DNA from: Bacillota bacterium
Lineage (GTDB): Bacteria; Bacillota; Bacilli; Paenibacillales; Paenibacillaceae
Assembly: GCA_023386495.1 (NCBI GenBank)
Contig: JAEWJS010000051.1
Span: 1-31,890, forward strand
Length of the DNA: 31,890 nucleotides
Reading direction: 5' to 3'
The notes under the pieces were generated by a model, which was given only the letters and a program-made list of their open reading frames with translations, was not told the origin of the DNA and searched no databases. Shown piece after piece: positions 14,151 through 22,035 of this stretch (within the stretch, counting starts at the first letter, position 1; the number at the start of each line of letters is the position of its first letter). The position numbers were made by a program, and so were the translations under genes.

Positions 14151-15701
14151 CGTTTCGTTATGGAGGTCTAGGGCGAACGCATACCGGTTGCGCCCCCGCT
14201 TCTTAACACTATATAACGCCTTATCCGCGCTGCTTAGCAGCGCATCGCGGTCCGTGCCGTCATTCGGGCAGATGCTCACCCCGATGCTAAGCCCGATCGG
14301 AACGGTCTCGCCTCCCACGAGGAACGGATTGTCCCGCATCGCCTGCTGAAGCCGCAAGATCGTCGCCTCTACCGTCTCCACGCTGCGGACGGGATGCAGG
14401 AAGAACACGAATTCATCGCCGCCCAGCCGAGCCGCAGTACCGACAGCCGGATCGATGACGGACCGAATCCTGTCGGCTACATGGATCAAGGCTTGGTCGC
14501 CGATCAGATGGCCGTGGCTGTCGTTCAATTCCTTGAAATAATCGAGGTCGAACAGCACGACTGCCAACCGCTCCCGCTGCGCCTCCGACGCTTGAATCGC
14601 GGCATCGAGCTTGTCGAGGAAGTACCTGCGATTCGGCAGCCGGGTGAGCGTATCGTGATAAGCGAGGTAGGCGACCTCGCGCTGGCTCTCCTTCTCCGAC
14701 GTCACGTCTCGCATGATCAGAATCAGCAGCGTCTCGTATTCCACCGTAACGTAATCGCCGTCGATCAGCACGTCGATCGTACGATCATGGCTTCGTATCG
14801 TCAGCTCGACGTTCTGAATCGCTGCCTTCGCTTCGATAAGCTGCCTGATCTCGCCATTCAGAATGACCTCCAGACGCATGCCGCTCAACAGCTGCTTCGC
14901 ATACGGGTTAGCCTCCCTCACGCTGCCGTGCAAGTCCAGCAGTAGAATCGCGGCCGGATTCAGATTGAACAGCTTCTCGTACCGTTTATCGATGTGATAG
15001 AGAAAATCGTACTTGACCATCGTGTGCCGCAGCAGCATACACCAGGCCAGACCGCCGTAGATATATGGATAGGGCGGCAAATAACCGTGGAAATCGATTA
15101 GTCCGATTGTCAGGTTGAAGAAAGCCGTCACACTTACGCCCATGATGAGTTGACTGTAGATCGCCCTGACTTCGTGCTTATCCGTTCGCCTTTTGCCCCT
15201 AAGCAGAATCAACACATAGATGAAATTGAATACGTTGCTCCCGATCATCGCGATATAGTACGCCTCATTATAGACGGGGAGCTTCCAATTGCCGACTAGA
15301 TGAAACGCGCTGCCGGACACCATCTGGTCATTGAAGAAAAGATTGAGCACGACCAGCAGCGTAGGAATATAGCAGAAGAACGGGAAAATAAGCTTCGGCA
15401 TTCGCTGGTCCATGCCCGTCAGCTTGATGAACAGATGCAGGCCGAAGCCCGTAATCAGAATGCCGGATGTGCTGAACCACGCGGCCGTAATCATCGGACT
15501 GTACTCGATCGGCAAGTAATGCCTTACGAACTCCTCGGTAAACATAGACATGCAGCACGCGATGATACCGAACACGAGCTTGTGCTCGATTCGTTTGCGG
15601 TTGCGAAGCAACACGTCCGTCATCATGAACACGAAGAATACCATTGGGATAAAATGCGTGAATAAGGGGAGGATCGGGGATGCTGCCGTCAATTGTACCA
15701 C
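14130..15701 (-). CDS. Membrane diguanylate cyclase (7-8 TM sensor, PAS, GGDEF)
   Basis: The 523-residue protein should make cyclic di-GMP. Residues ~10-235 contain seven to eight hydrophobic segments resembling the N-terminal histidine-kinase-like 7TM sensor; a PAS-like region follows (FNLNPAAILLLDLHGSVREANPYA) up to MRDVTSEKES. The GGDEF domain starts at YHDTLTRLPNRR, has VVLFDLDYFKELND-type metal/substrate site and the intact RLGGDEF signature, and ends YSVKKRGRNRYA. An RxxD inhibitory site is not obvious. The start is GTG 15701 (MVQLTAA); its Shine-Dalgarno (GGAAGCGA) is weak, suggesting low expression. Monocistronic as far as seen. Confidence 0.9.
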   Translation of the reverse strand: MVQLTAASPILPLFTHFIPMVFFVFMMTDVLLRNRKRIEHKLVFGIIACCMSMFTEEFVRHYLPIEYSPMITAAWFSTSGILITGFGLHLFIKLTGMDQRMPKLIFPFFCYIPTLLVVLNLFFNDQMVSGSAFHLVGNWKLPVYNEAYYIAMIGSNVFNFIYVLILLRGKRRTDKHEVRAIYSQLIMGVSVTAFFNLTIGLIDFHGYLPPYPYIYGGLAWCMLLRHTMVKYDFLYHIDKRYEKLFNLNPAAILLLDLHGSVREANPYAKQLLSGMRLEVILNGEIRQLIEAKAAIQNVELTIRSHDRTIDVLIDGDYVTVEYETLLILIMRDVTSEKESQREVAYLAYHDTLTRLPNRRYFLDKLDAAIQASEAQRERLAVVLFDLDYFKELNDSHGHLIGDQALIHVADRIRSVIDPAVGTAARLGGDEFVFFLHPVRSVETVEATILRLQQAMRDNPFLVGGETVPIGLSIGVSICPNDGTDRDALLSSADKALYSVKKRGRNRYAFALDLHNETAAASPD

Positions 15702-15812
15702 TCGCTTCCATTTCGGTTACACCCATTTTACAACACATTTTGCCATGATAGGATATAATTCGACAAAAATCTTCCAAGTCTCAGCCGCAACACTCCCGTC
15801 TTATGAATAACC

Positions 15813-15845
15813 AAAAAAAAGAACAACCGCCGGCGGCGGTTGTTC
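15813..15845 (-). terminator. Rho-independent terminator of the cold-shock gene
   Basis: On the minus strand an 11-bp stem GAACAACCGCC / GGCGGTTGTTC with a 3-nt loop is followed by eight T, 23 bp after the stop codon. Confidence 0.95.
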
Positions 15846-15868
15846 TTGTATGGGGACAGATGCGAATG

Positions 15869-16069
15869 TTACAGCTTCACGACGTTCTCGGCTTGTGCGC
15901 CGCGGTTGCCTTGCACGATGTTGAACTCTACGCGCTGACCTTCGTCAAGCGTCTTGAACCCGTCGCCTTGGATCGCGCTGAAGTGCACGAATACGTCTTC
16001 CCCGTTCTCGACTTGAATAAACCCGTAACCTTTTTCTGCATTGAACCATTTTACTGTACCGGTCTGCAT
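15869..16069 (-). CDS. Cold-shock protein (CspA/CspB family)
   Basis: The 66-residue single-strand nucleic-acid binder has RNP1 KGYGFI (13-18) and RNP2 VFVHF (26-30), the usual TVKWFN start and QAENV end. Full family length. GGAGG is 8-9 nt before the ATG. It is transcribed alone from a vegetative promoter ~250 bp upstream, through a long leader with nested stems, and ends in a strong terminator. It acts as RNA chaperone in the cytoplasm. Confidence 0.97.
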   Translation of the reverse strand: MQTGTVKWFNAEKGYGFIQVENGEDVFVHFSAIQGDGFKTLDEGQRVEFNIVQGNRGAQAENVVKL

Positions 16070-16109
16070 TGTTGAAAACCTCCATCAAAAATGTTGTTAT
16101 GCATTCAAA

Positions 16110-16190
16110 AAATCGCATCACCATTAGGATATCTAAAAATGAAGCAGATAATCCTAATGATAATACGATTATGAACTTCATATGCGATTT
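16110..16190 (-). promoter_or_regulatory. Nested stem structure in the cold-shock gene leader
   Basis: On the minus strand AAATCGCAT (16182-16190) pairs with ATGCGATTT (16110-16118), and inside it CATTAGGAT (16151-16159) pairs with ATCCTAATG (16122-16130); both are perfect 9-bp stems. It lies 40 nt before the start codon. The outer right arm runs into six T (terminator-like). Leaders of cspA genes are known to refold with temperature; here this is inference. Confidence 0.65.
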
Positions 16191-16320
16191 CCATTCACAA
16201 AAGGCTCCGTCCCTTATCGTTCAAAACAACGAAAGCCCTGCCTCTCTTCCATCCTTGCGGCTCCTATGACCGCGCCAGTGCGAGTTGACACTTAAAGCGA
16301 ATGTTTATTCAAGTTTATTA

Positions 16321-16349
16321 ATTATAGCAGATCGACGTCTCCAATACAA
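16321..16349 (-). promoter_or_regulatory. Vegetative promoter of the cold-shock gene
   Basis: TTGTAT (16344-16349) and a perfect TATAAT (16321-16326) with 17-bp spacing on the minus strand, giving a leader of about 245 nt. Confidence 0.75.
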
Positions 16350-16398
16350 TCATAAAATGTAATGTTCGGCTTTTCAGCATATAATTCGCATTCGTCGC

Positions 16399-16428
16399 TT
16401 GACAATGATACAATATGTATCATACATT
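16399..16428 (+). promoter_or_regulatory. XRE gene promoter with palindromic operator in the spacer
   Basis: A perfect TTGACA (16399-16404) and TACATT (16423-16428) are 18 bp apart, and the spacer is filled by the exact inverted repeat ATGATACA-ata-TGTATCAT (16405-16423). This is a typical place for an autorepressor site. Confidence 0.75.
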
Positions 16429-16505
16429 ACTAGTAGTAGGGTTTGGGTCGGTTATCACTACTACAAATAGTGTTGAAGTAATATTAGAGTAAGGAGTTAA
16501 TGGAC

Positions 16506-16832
16506 ATGATGACGATGGGTGATCGATTACGTGAACTTCGCCTCCGCAAGAACATATCGCAAGAGGAGGTTGCCAAGCATATCGGCATTACGCGCTCCGC
16601 TTACAGCCATTATGAGATTAACAACCGTCAACCGGTATACGAAACGTTAATCAAGCTGTCTGCTTTCTTTGACGTATCGCTTGATTACATAATCGGAGGC
16701 GACCCTGTCAAAGAAGGCCAGCCGATGCCGCCTGACACGGTCGAAATCGTCAAGCTGCTAAGCGGGATGGATCAGAAAACAAGGAAAGCCTCCATCGATA
16801 AGATGATGGAGGTCATTCGTCAAGCGAAATAG
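16506..16832 (+). CDS. XRE-family transcriptional regulator
   Basis: A ~108-residue protein with one Cro/C1-type helix-turn-helix near the N-terminus (GDRLRELRLRKNISQEEVAK, GITRSAYSHYE, NRQPVYETLIKLSAFFDVSLDYIIGG) and a ~40-residue helical C-terminal tail, possibly for dimerisation. AAGGAG lies 9 nt before ATG 16506; ATG 16500 is too close (3 nt) and ATG 16509 also possible. The palindrome inside its own promoter suggests autoregulation. It is alone in its unit, converging with the PAP2 gene. This size and plan resemble small SinR/SlrR- or ImmR-like repressors; targets are unknown. Confidence 0.9.
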   Translation: MMTMGDRLRELRLRKNISQEEVAKHIGITRSAYSHYEINNRQPVYETLIKLSAFFDVSLDYIIGGDPVKEGQPMPPDTVEIVKLLSGMDQKTRKASIDKMMEVIRQAK

Positions 16833-16857
16833 CTGGATTGGTTGGACGTGTAAGTTG

Positions 16858-17514
16858 TTATGTACGCGCTTTCGAGAAGGCGGCGGCCGCGCAGACGATC
16901 GCGCCACCAGCCGAGAAACCGGCCGCAATATCGGTTGCATAGTGAACGCTGAAGTACAATCTGCTCCACCCCATCGCGGCAATCAGCAGAATGGAAGCCG
17001 CGACAACCAGCGCGCGAATTGCAGGATGGACGCGCGGCGATCTCGCGAACATGATCGCGAATAAGAGATACAGCGACAGCGTCAGCATGGCATTGGCGCT
17101 AGGGAAACTGTAACTGGCAACCTCGATGCCCCACATGGCGTCTGGCCGCTCGCGTGCTACGAGATGCTTAATGAGTGTATTCAGACCGTACGAGGCTGCG
17201 GTAGATGCCAGCAGCCATCCCCCTTGGGCGATGCCGCTTACGGCCGCGATCACGAGTACGAGCACGACCGTCGCGCCGATGATCGTCGTCGTATCGCCGA
17301 GCGACGTCAGCCCTTTCCAGATATCCGTGTAGCGATCGCTCACGGTCCCCGCTGCCGCTTCCGCTATGACCTCGTCTGCCCTTGTCACCATATCGAAGCC
17401 GGCAGAAGCGCAATAGGCGTAGATCAGCGCGAAGAGCGCCGCGCATATTAGGGCTCCTACCCACCATCCTTTGCTCGACTTGCGCCTGCTCCAAGATGCC
17501 TGCGTAACAACCAT
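16858..17514 (-). CDS. PAP2-family membrane phosphatase
   Basis: The 218-residue protein has about six membrane segments and three PAP2 motifs: KHLVARERP (116-124), FPSANAM (137-143) and SRLYFSVHYATD (184-195), the last with the nucleophilic histidine His191 and Asp195. Motif 2 is normally PSGH; here Gly is Ala140 and the histidine is Asn141, which would remove the usual proton donor unless this branch does without it. Such enzymes dephosphorylate lipid phosphates (undecaprenyl-PP, phosphatidylglycerol-P). It starts 3 bp after the histidine kinase gene with GGAGGAGG at 8-9 nt, so it is in the kinase operon. Confidence 0.88.
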   Translation of the reverse strand: MVVTQASWSRRKSSKGWWVGALICAALFALIYAYCASAGFDMVTRADEVIAEAAAGTVSDRYTDIWKGLTSLGDTTTIIGATVVLVLVIAAVSGIAQGGWLLASTAASYGLNTLIKHLVARERPDAMWGIEVASYSFPSANAMLTLSLYLLFAIMFARSPRVHPAIRALVVAASILLIAAMGWSRLYFSVHYATDIAAGFSAGGAIVCAAAAFSKART

Positions 17515-17517
17515 CTC

Positions 17518-19611
17518 TTATGCCTCCTCCTTCTTGGCCGGCAGGACGATTCTGAATGTCGTGCCCTGTCCCGGCTCGCTCGCTGCTTCGATCGTTCCGT
17601 TATGCAGCTCGATAATTTCCTTCACGATGGCCAGTCCGATGCCGCTGCCCGATTCGGTCGATGCACGCGGCTTATCCTTCTTATAGAACCGGTCGAATAA
17701 GTACGGCATATCGTCTGCTGAGATGCCTTCCCCGGTATCCGACACCGACACCTCCAGCCTGCTCGGCCCCTCCAAATAGCGGAAGCCGATCGTAAGACGG
17801 CCGCCTTCGTTCATGTATTTCAGGGCATTGTAGACCAGATTCGCCAATACTTGATTCATTCGTCCTTCATCGATGCTGACGCGAACCCGTCCCCACTCGA
17901 CTGCCTGCGCATCAGCGTTATCGGCGTCCATTCCTTCGAATGTGAATGCCATGCCGCGGCTCTCGACGTCGAGTCCGAAGCTGTCGCGGATCAGATAAGC
18001 CCATTGCTGCACGGAGACCGGCTCGATTCGAAGCGGCACTTGTCCGGATTCCAGCTTCGAGAGCTCGAATAAGTCGCCGATCAGCCGGTTGAGGCCCCCG
18101 ATTTTGGCCAGCGCCAGCCGGATATATTGTCCCTGCTGCTCAGCCCCTTGCACCACGCCGTCCTGCAGCGCCTCCAAGTAGCCTTGAATGAGCGTCATCG
18201 GCGTGCGCAGGTCATGCGATATATTCGTCATGAGGTGGCGGCGCGACCGCTCCATCCGCTCGAGGCGGCGATTCGACGCTTCGAGCTTCTCCTTCGATCT
18301 GCGGAGCGCATCGGTCCGCTCTTCGATGCGGTCCTCCAGGTGCATGTTCAGCTCCCGCAGCGCGCCGGAGATCGTCTCGACCTTGCGCAGCGCGCCGGAG
18401 AAGCGGCTGGACAGAATGACCGCTTGCATGAGGATGAAGAAGAACAATCCGATCGGCACAAGCTCCGTCGTCATATACCATTCGTTATAATATACCATAT
18501 CATTGAGGACGGTAAGCGTAAACACGAGCACGCCGATCAGCACGAAGCCCGCTCCGTCTCTATTCCTTCGCTTGGCCGCGAATAGCGCGTACAAGATGAA
18601 TAGGCTCACGGCAACGATGAACAATTGAAAGACGGATAACAGCCGGGAGTAATGATAAGCCGGAAACAGCAGCACCGCTGCGCATAGAATCATGGAGCAA
18701 TTCACGATCGCTACGCCCGCCCGCTTGGAAGCCTCGCGCGGGAAGAGCGAGAATATGTACATATAGGCGGACAGCGCGCTAAGCGTAAGGGAAGCGTAAT
18801 CGATCTTAAGCCCCGTCTCCCACGACAGTCCCGGCATCCACCGCTGCAGCAGCGTCTCCCCCGTCACGATCGTGCGGAGTCCGATGAAGATGCACAACAG
18901 GCCGAAGTGAAGGGTGAACGATTCCTCGCGCCGTCTGGCGAACAATGCGATATGGTACAGACCGACGATGGTCAAGCTGCCGAACAGTACCATGCTCTGC
19001 GCGGTCAGGCGCGTCTGATGCTCGATCATATCGGGTGTCGAGCCGAGCTTCGGATCGACCCAGATGCCGCCTCGGCGATGATGGTAATTCGATACTTGGA
19101 GGAGCAGCTCGATCTCTCCGCCGGCCGGCATGACGAATGTTGCCACTTGGGGCGATTGCGAGGCGACGGCTTCTTGCTCGGATGCCGATACGGTCCCCCT
19201 CGAAGCTAGTTCTTCGCCGTTCACGAACAGCTTGTAAGCGGTGAATACATTCGGAATCCGAATCGATAAGGTCGGCTCGTCCGTCTCCGTCAGGATGCGC
19301 AGCCGATAGGTGCCGTACCCCTTCCCGTCGTTAATGCCGTACGACTGCTCATAATTGTTCCAAGTACCCGGCACGACGACATGCTCCGCCTTGCCGTCGG
19401 CCTCATCGGCCGAAGTCAGGAGCTGATAAGGATAAAATGCCCAAGTTCCGCGCAGGTCCACCCTGCCGTCTTGCTCGAAGCGCCAATCGCGCAGATCCAG
19501 CACGCCGCCCTTGGCCTTCGGCTCCTCCTGTCGGTCCGGCATGCCGCAGCCGGCGACGATCATGAGCAGCATCACGCTAAGGAAGGCGGCCAGTATCCGG
19601 TATCGTGCCAA
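17518..19611 (-). CDS. 7TMR-DISM sensor histidine kinase with lipoprotein signal
   Basis: The 697-residue kinase starts at TTG 19611 (AAGGAGG, 7 nt). The N-terminus carries a lipobox IVAGC with Cys22, so the sensor may be lipid-anchored. Residues ~40-190 form a 7TMR-DISM extracellular beta domain (RGTWAFYPYQL, VPGTWNNY, YGTYRLRI, LFVNGEELASRG), ~200-405 seven membrane helices, ~410-455 a coiled coil, then HisKA with His466 in NISHDLRTP, N-box around 587-595 (NQVLANLVYNALKYM), G1 DTGEGI (625-630) and G2 GSGIGLAI. All catalytic residues are intact. It is divergent from its likely partner regulator at 19687 and followed by the PAP2 gene. DISM sensors are thought to bind carbohydrates or similar ligands. 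Confidence 0.93.
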   Translation of the reverse strand: MARYRILAAFLSVMLLMIVAGCGMPDRQEEPKAKGGVLDLRDWRFEQDGRVDLRGTWAFYPYQLLTSADEADGKAEHVVVPGTWNNYEQSYGINDGKGYGTYRLRILTETDEPTLSIRIPNVFTAYKLFVNGEELASRGTVSASEQEAVASQSPQVATFVMPAGGEIELLLQVSNYHHRRGGIWVDPKLGSTPDMIEHQTRLTAQSMVLFGSLTIVGLYHIALFARRREESFTLHFGLLCIFIGLRTIVTGETLLQRWMPGLSWETGLKIDYASLTLSALSAYMYIFSLFPREASKRAGVAIVNCSMILCAAVLLFPAYHYSRLLSVFQLFIVAVSLFILYALFAAKRRNRDGAGFVLIGVLVFTLTVLNDMVYYNEWYMTTELVPIGLFFFILMQAVILSSRFSGALRKVETISGALRELNMHLEDRIEERTDALRRSKEKLEASNRRLERMERSRRHLMTNISHDLRTPMTLIQGYLEALQDGVVQGAEQQGQYIRLALAKIGGLNRLIGDLFELSKLESGQVPLRIEPVSVQQWAYLIRDSFGLDVESRGMAFTFEGMDADNADAQAVEWGRVRVSIDEGRMNQVLANLVYNALKYMNEGGRLTIGFRYLEGPSRLEVSVSDTGEGISADDMPYLFDRFYKKDKPRASTESGSGIGLAIVKEIIELHNGTIEAASEPGQGTTFRIVLPAKKEEA

Positions 19612-19630
19612 GTCAATTCCTCCTTATGCA

Positions 19631-19660
19631 TTGCTTACGTCTCCTGCCATTCGCTATAAT
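19631..19660 (+). promoter_or_regulatory. Promoter of the response regulator operon
   Basis: TTGCTT (19631-19636) and a perfect TATAAT (19655-19660) with 18-bp spacing, 26 bp before the regulator ATG, in the short divergent gap to the kinase gene. Confidence 0.6.
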
Positions 19661-19686
19661 AGAGGGAATAGCAAGGAGGAGAAAGT

Positions 19687-20412
19687 ATGGAAGATATCTC
19701 CATTCTGGTTGTCGATGACGAACGTGAAATTACGGAGCTGCTCAGTCTGTACCTGACCCGGGAAGGCTACTCGGTGCACCTGGCCGATAACGGAGCAGAT
19801 GCCGTAAGACTGGCAGATTCGCTGCGGCCGAACCTCATCGTGCTCGACATACAGCTCGGCCAGATGGACGGAATCGAAGCATGCCGCCGAATCCGCGAAC
19901 AATCCGATGTGCCGATCTTGTTCGTCAGCTGCAAAGACGACGATAACGACATTATACACGGCTTGTCCGTCGGCGGCGACGATTATATGACGAAGCCGTT
20001 CAGCCCGCGTCAGCTTGTCGCGCGCGTGCAAGCCCAGCTTCGGCGGCAGGCGCTGCGCTCGGATGCCAAGGCGGCGAATCAGACCTTGACGTTCGACGGC
20101 CTGACGATCGATACCGCTGCGCGCACCGTCGAGATCGACGGACGAAGCGTCGCGCTGTCGGTGAAGGAGTTCGACCTGCTGTCATATCTCGCCCATCATC
20201 CCAATCAAGCGTTCCGTCTCGACGACTTGTATCAGGTCGTCTGGGGGGCGGAGAGCATCGGCGACACGCGAACCCTAATGGTACATATCAGCAATCTCCG
20301 CAAAAAAATCGAGTGCGACCCCGCCAATCCGCGCTATATCCATACGGTGAGGGGTATCGGCTACAAATTCGACGCCAAGGAAGGACAGACCAAGACGCAT
20401 GTACATCGCTGA
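19687..20412 (+). CDS. OmpR/PhoB-type response regulator
   Basis: The 241-residue regulator has a receiver domain (acidic pocket DDE at 10-12, phospho-acceptor Asp54 in VLDIQLG, Lys103 in MTKPF) and a winged-helix DNA-binding domain (VKEFDLLSYLAHHPNQAF, RTLMVHISNLRKKIE, IHTVRGIGYKF). Full length, with AGGAGGAG 5-7 nt before the ATG. It is the natural partner of the divergent kinase, 75 bp away. Its stop overlaps the methyltransferase start by 14 bp, so it heads an operon of at least four genes. Confidence 0.95.
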   Translation: MEDISILVVDDEREITELLSLYLTREGYSVHLADNGADAVRLADSLRPNLIVLDIQLGQMDGIEACRRIREQSDVPILFVSCKDDDNDIIHGLSVGGDDYMTKPFSPRQLVARVQAQLRRQALRSDAKAANQTLTFDGLTIDTAARTVEIDGRSVALSVKEFDLLSYLAHHPNQAFRLDDLYQVVWGAESIGDTRTLMVHISNLRKKIECDPANPRYIHTVRGIGYKFDAKEGQTKTHVHR

Positions 20413-21265
20413 TCAATGGACAGACTATGAAGTAATCGATACAGGAGGCGGGGAGAAGCTGGAGCGCTGGGGCGATATCGTCCTTCGGCGTCCCGACCCG
20501 CAGATCATTTGGCCGATCGCCAAGGAGACCCCGGAATGGAAGAACGCGCATGCGCATTACCATCGGAGCAGCTCTGGCGGAGGCCAATGGGAGTTCAAGC
20601 AGCAGCTCCCCGAGCAATGGACGATCACCTACGCGAATCGCCTGAAATTCACGATCCGGCCGACGAACTTCAAGCATACGGGACTATTCCCTGAGCAAGC
20701 GGTCAATTGGAGCTGGATGATGGATAAGATCCGCGCCGCCGATCGGCCGATTCGTGTGCTTAACTTGTTTGCCTACACGGGCGGCGCGACCGTTGCCGCC
20801 GCATCGGCCGGCGCGGAGGTATGCCATGTGGACGCTGCCAAGGGCATGGTGCAATGGGCGAAGGAGAATGCGGCCTTATCCGGCCTGTCCGATCGACCGA
20901 TCCGCTTCATTACCGACGACGTATTCAAATTCGTCCAGCGCGAACAGCGCCGCGGCAAGCAATACGATGCGATCATCATGGACCCGCCCTCCTACGGCCG
21001 CGGCCCGAACGGGGAGACCTGGAAGCTTGAAGCCAACTTGTATCCGTTCCTCGAATTCTGCAGCACGATATTATCGCCGAATCCGCTGTTCGTATTAGTG
21101 AATTCCTATACGACCGGACTGTCCCCTTCCGTCCTGCACAACCTGCTCCATCAGACGGTTGGCCGGCAGTATGGCGGCAGCATCTCGTGCGGCGAGATCG
21201 GATTGCCGATTACCCGATCCGGTCTGAATCTGCCGTGCGGCATATTGGGCCGTTGGGAGGCTTGA
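20399..21265 (+). CDS. Class I SAM-dependent methyltransferase (RlmI-like, COG1092 type)
   Basis: The 288-residue protein has the SAM-binding strand VLNLFAYTGGATVAAA (120-135), the acidic loop HVDAAKGMVQWAKEN and the DPPSYGRGPNGE motif (195-206) found in Firmicute relatives of the 23S rRNA methyltransferase RlmI. N-terminally it lacks a PUA domain and opens with a short beta segment (EVIDTGGGEKLERWGD). The target (rRNA or another nucleic acid) is inferred from family. It overlaps the response regulator by 14 bp with only a weak AAGGA, suggesting coupled translation. Followed closely by the pseudouridine synthase, which fits an RNA-modification pair. Confidence 0.85.
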   Translation: MYIADQWTDYEVIDTGGGEKLERWGDIVLRRPDPQIIWPIAKETPEWKNAHAHYHRSSSGGGQWEFKQQLPEQWTITYANRLKFTIRPTNFKHTGLFPEQAVNWSWMMDKIRAADRPIRVLNLFAYTGGATVAAASAGAEVCHVDAAKGMVQWAKENAALSGLSDRPIRFITDDVFKFVQREQRRGKQYDAIIMDPPSYGRGPNGETWKLEANLYPFLEFCSTILSPNPLFVLVNSYTTGLSPSVLHNLLHQTVGRQYGGSISCGEIGLPITRSGLNLPCGILGRWEA

Positions 21266-21270
21266 ATCGA

Positions 21271-22035
21271 TTGGAACCGCAGCATAAGCATTCCGAACAC
21301 GAACCGATCGCGATTCTCTATGAGGACAATCATCTGATTGCCGTCGTGAAGCCGCCAGGCATTCCGACCCAAGCGGACGATTCGAATGACCCGGACCTGC
21401 TCACCCTCGTCCGGGCAGATCTCAAGCGCCGTCATAACAAGCCCGGGAACGTATTCCTCGGGCTTGTCCACCGTCTAGACCGTCCCGTAGGAGGCGTCAT
21501 GCTGTTCGCCAAGACCTCGAAGGCCGCCTCTCGCCTGTCTGACGCGATTCGCACGCGCGCATTCGAGAAAAGCTATATCGCGGTAACGGGGTCCGTGCCG
21601 GCAAGAGAGAGCGCCGTATTGAAGCATTACCTGCTGAAGGACGAGAAGCGCAACAAGGTGGCCGCTTTCGCGAATCCCCGAGACGGGGCCAAAGAAGCCG
21701 TCCTCGAATATGCCGTGATCGCGGCATCGGGAAGCCGCGCATTGACCGCGGTCCGTCTCCACACCGGACGACCGCATCAGATTCGCGTACAGCTGGCGGC
21801 AATCGGCTCCCCGATCGTCGGCGACCGCAAGTACGGCACCGATGCAGACGCGCAAGAGGAGCATCCGTCCACGGCGTTGTGGTCGGCCTTCATCGGCGTC
21901 CTTCACCCCGTCACGAAGGATTGGATCACGTTCCGAGCGCTTCCCGATCGTAACGGAGCATGGGCACGCTGGTCGGTTCAGCAACTGCAAGAGGCCGGCG
22001 ACCGATACACGGCTGCGAAGGACGGGCCGCCATGA
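21271..22035 (+). CDS. RluA-family pseudouridine synthase
   Basis: This enzyme isomerises uridine in rRNA or tRNA. The catalytic motif HRLDRPVGG carries Asp70; VVKPPGIPTQ, SYIAVTG, TGRPHQIRVQLA and GDRKYG complete the family pattern. The TTG at 21271 has GGAGG 10 nt upstream and follows the methyltransferase stop by 5 bp, giving 254 residues; the longer frame from 21187 would overlap the upstream gene without a ribosome site. No S4 domain is present, as in the short RluA/YjbO-like members. Its stop overlaps the capA-like start (ATGA). Confidence 0.9.
   Translation: MEPQHKHSEHEPIAILYEDNHLIAVVKPPGIPTQADDSNDPDLLTLVRADLKRRHNKPGNVFLGLVHRLDRPVGGVMLFAKTSKAASRLSDAIRTRAFEKSYIAVTGSVPARESAVLKHYLLKDEKRNKVAAFANPRDGAKEAVLEYAVIAASGSRALTAVRLHTGRPHQIRVQLAAIGSPIVGDRKYGTDADAQEEHPSTALWSAFIGVLHPVTKDWITFRALPDRNGAWARWSVQQLQEAGDRYTAAKDGPP

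Larger units (their letters stand above)
16070..16505. other. Intergenic region between cold-shock and XRE genes
   Basis: A divergent control region of about 435 bp: the cold-shock leader and its promoter on the minus strand, then the XRE promoter with its palindrome on the plus strand, and a small GTAGTAG / CTACTAC and CACTA / TAGTG stem (16430-16472) in the XRE leader. More AT-rich than the genes. No further ORF is supported. Confidence 0.7.
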
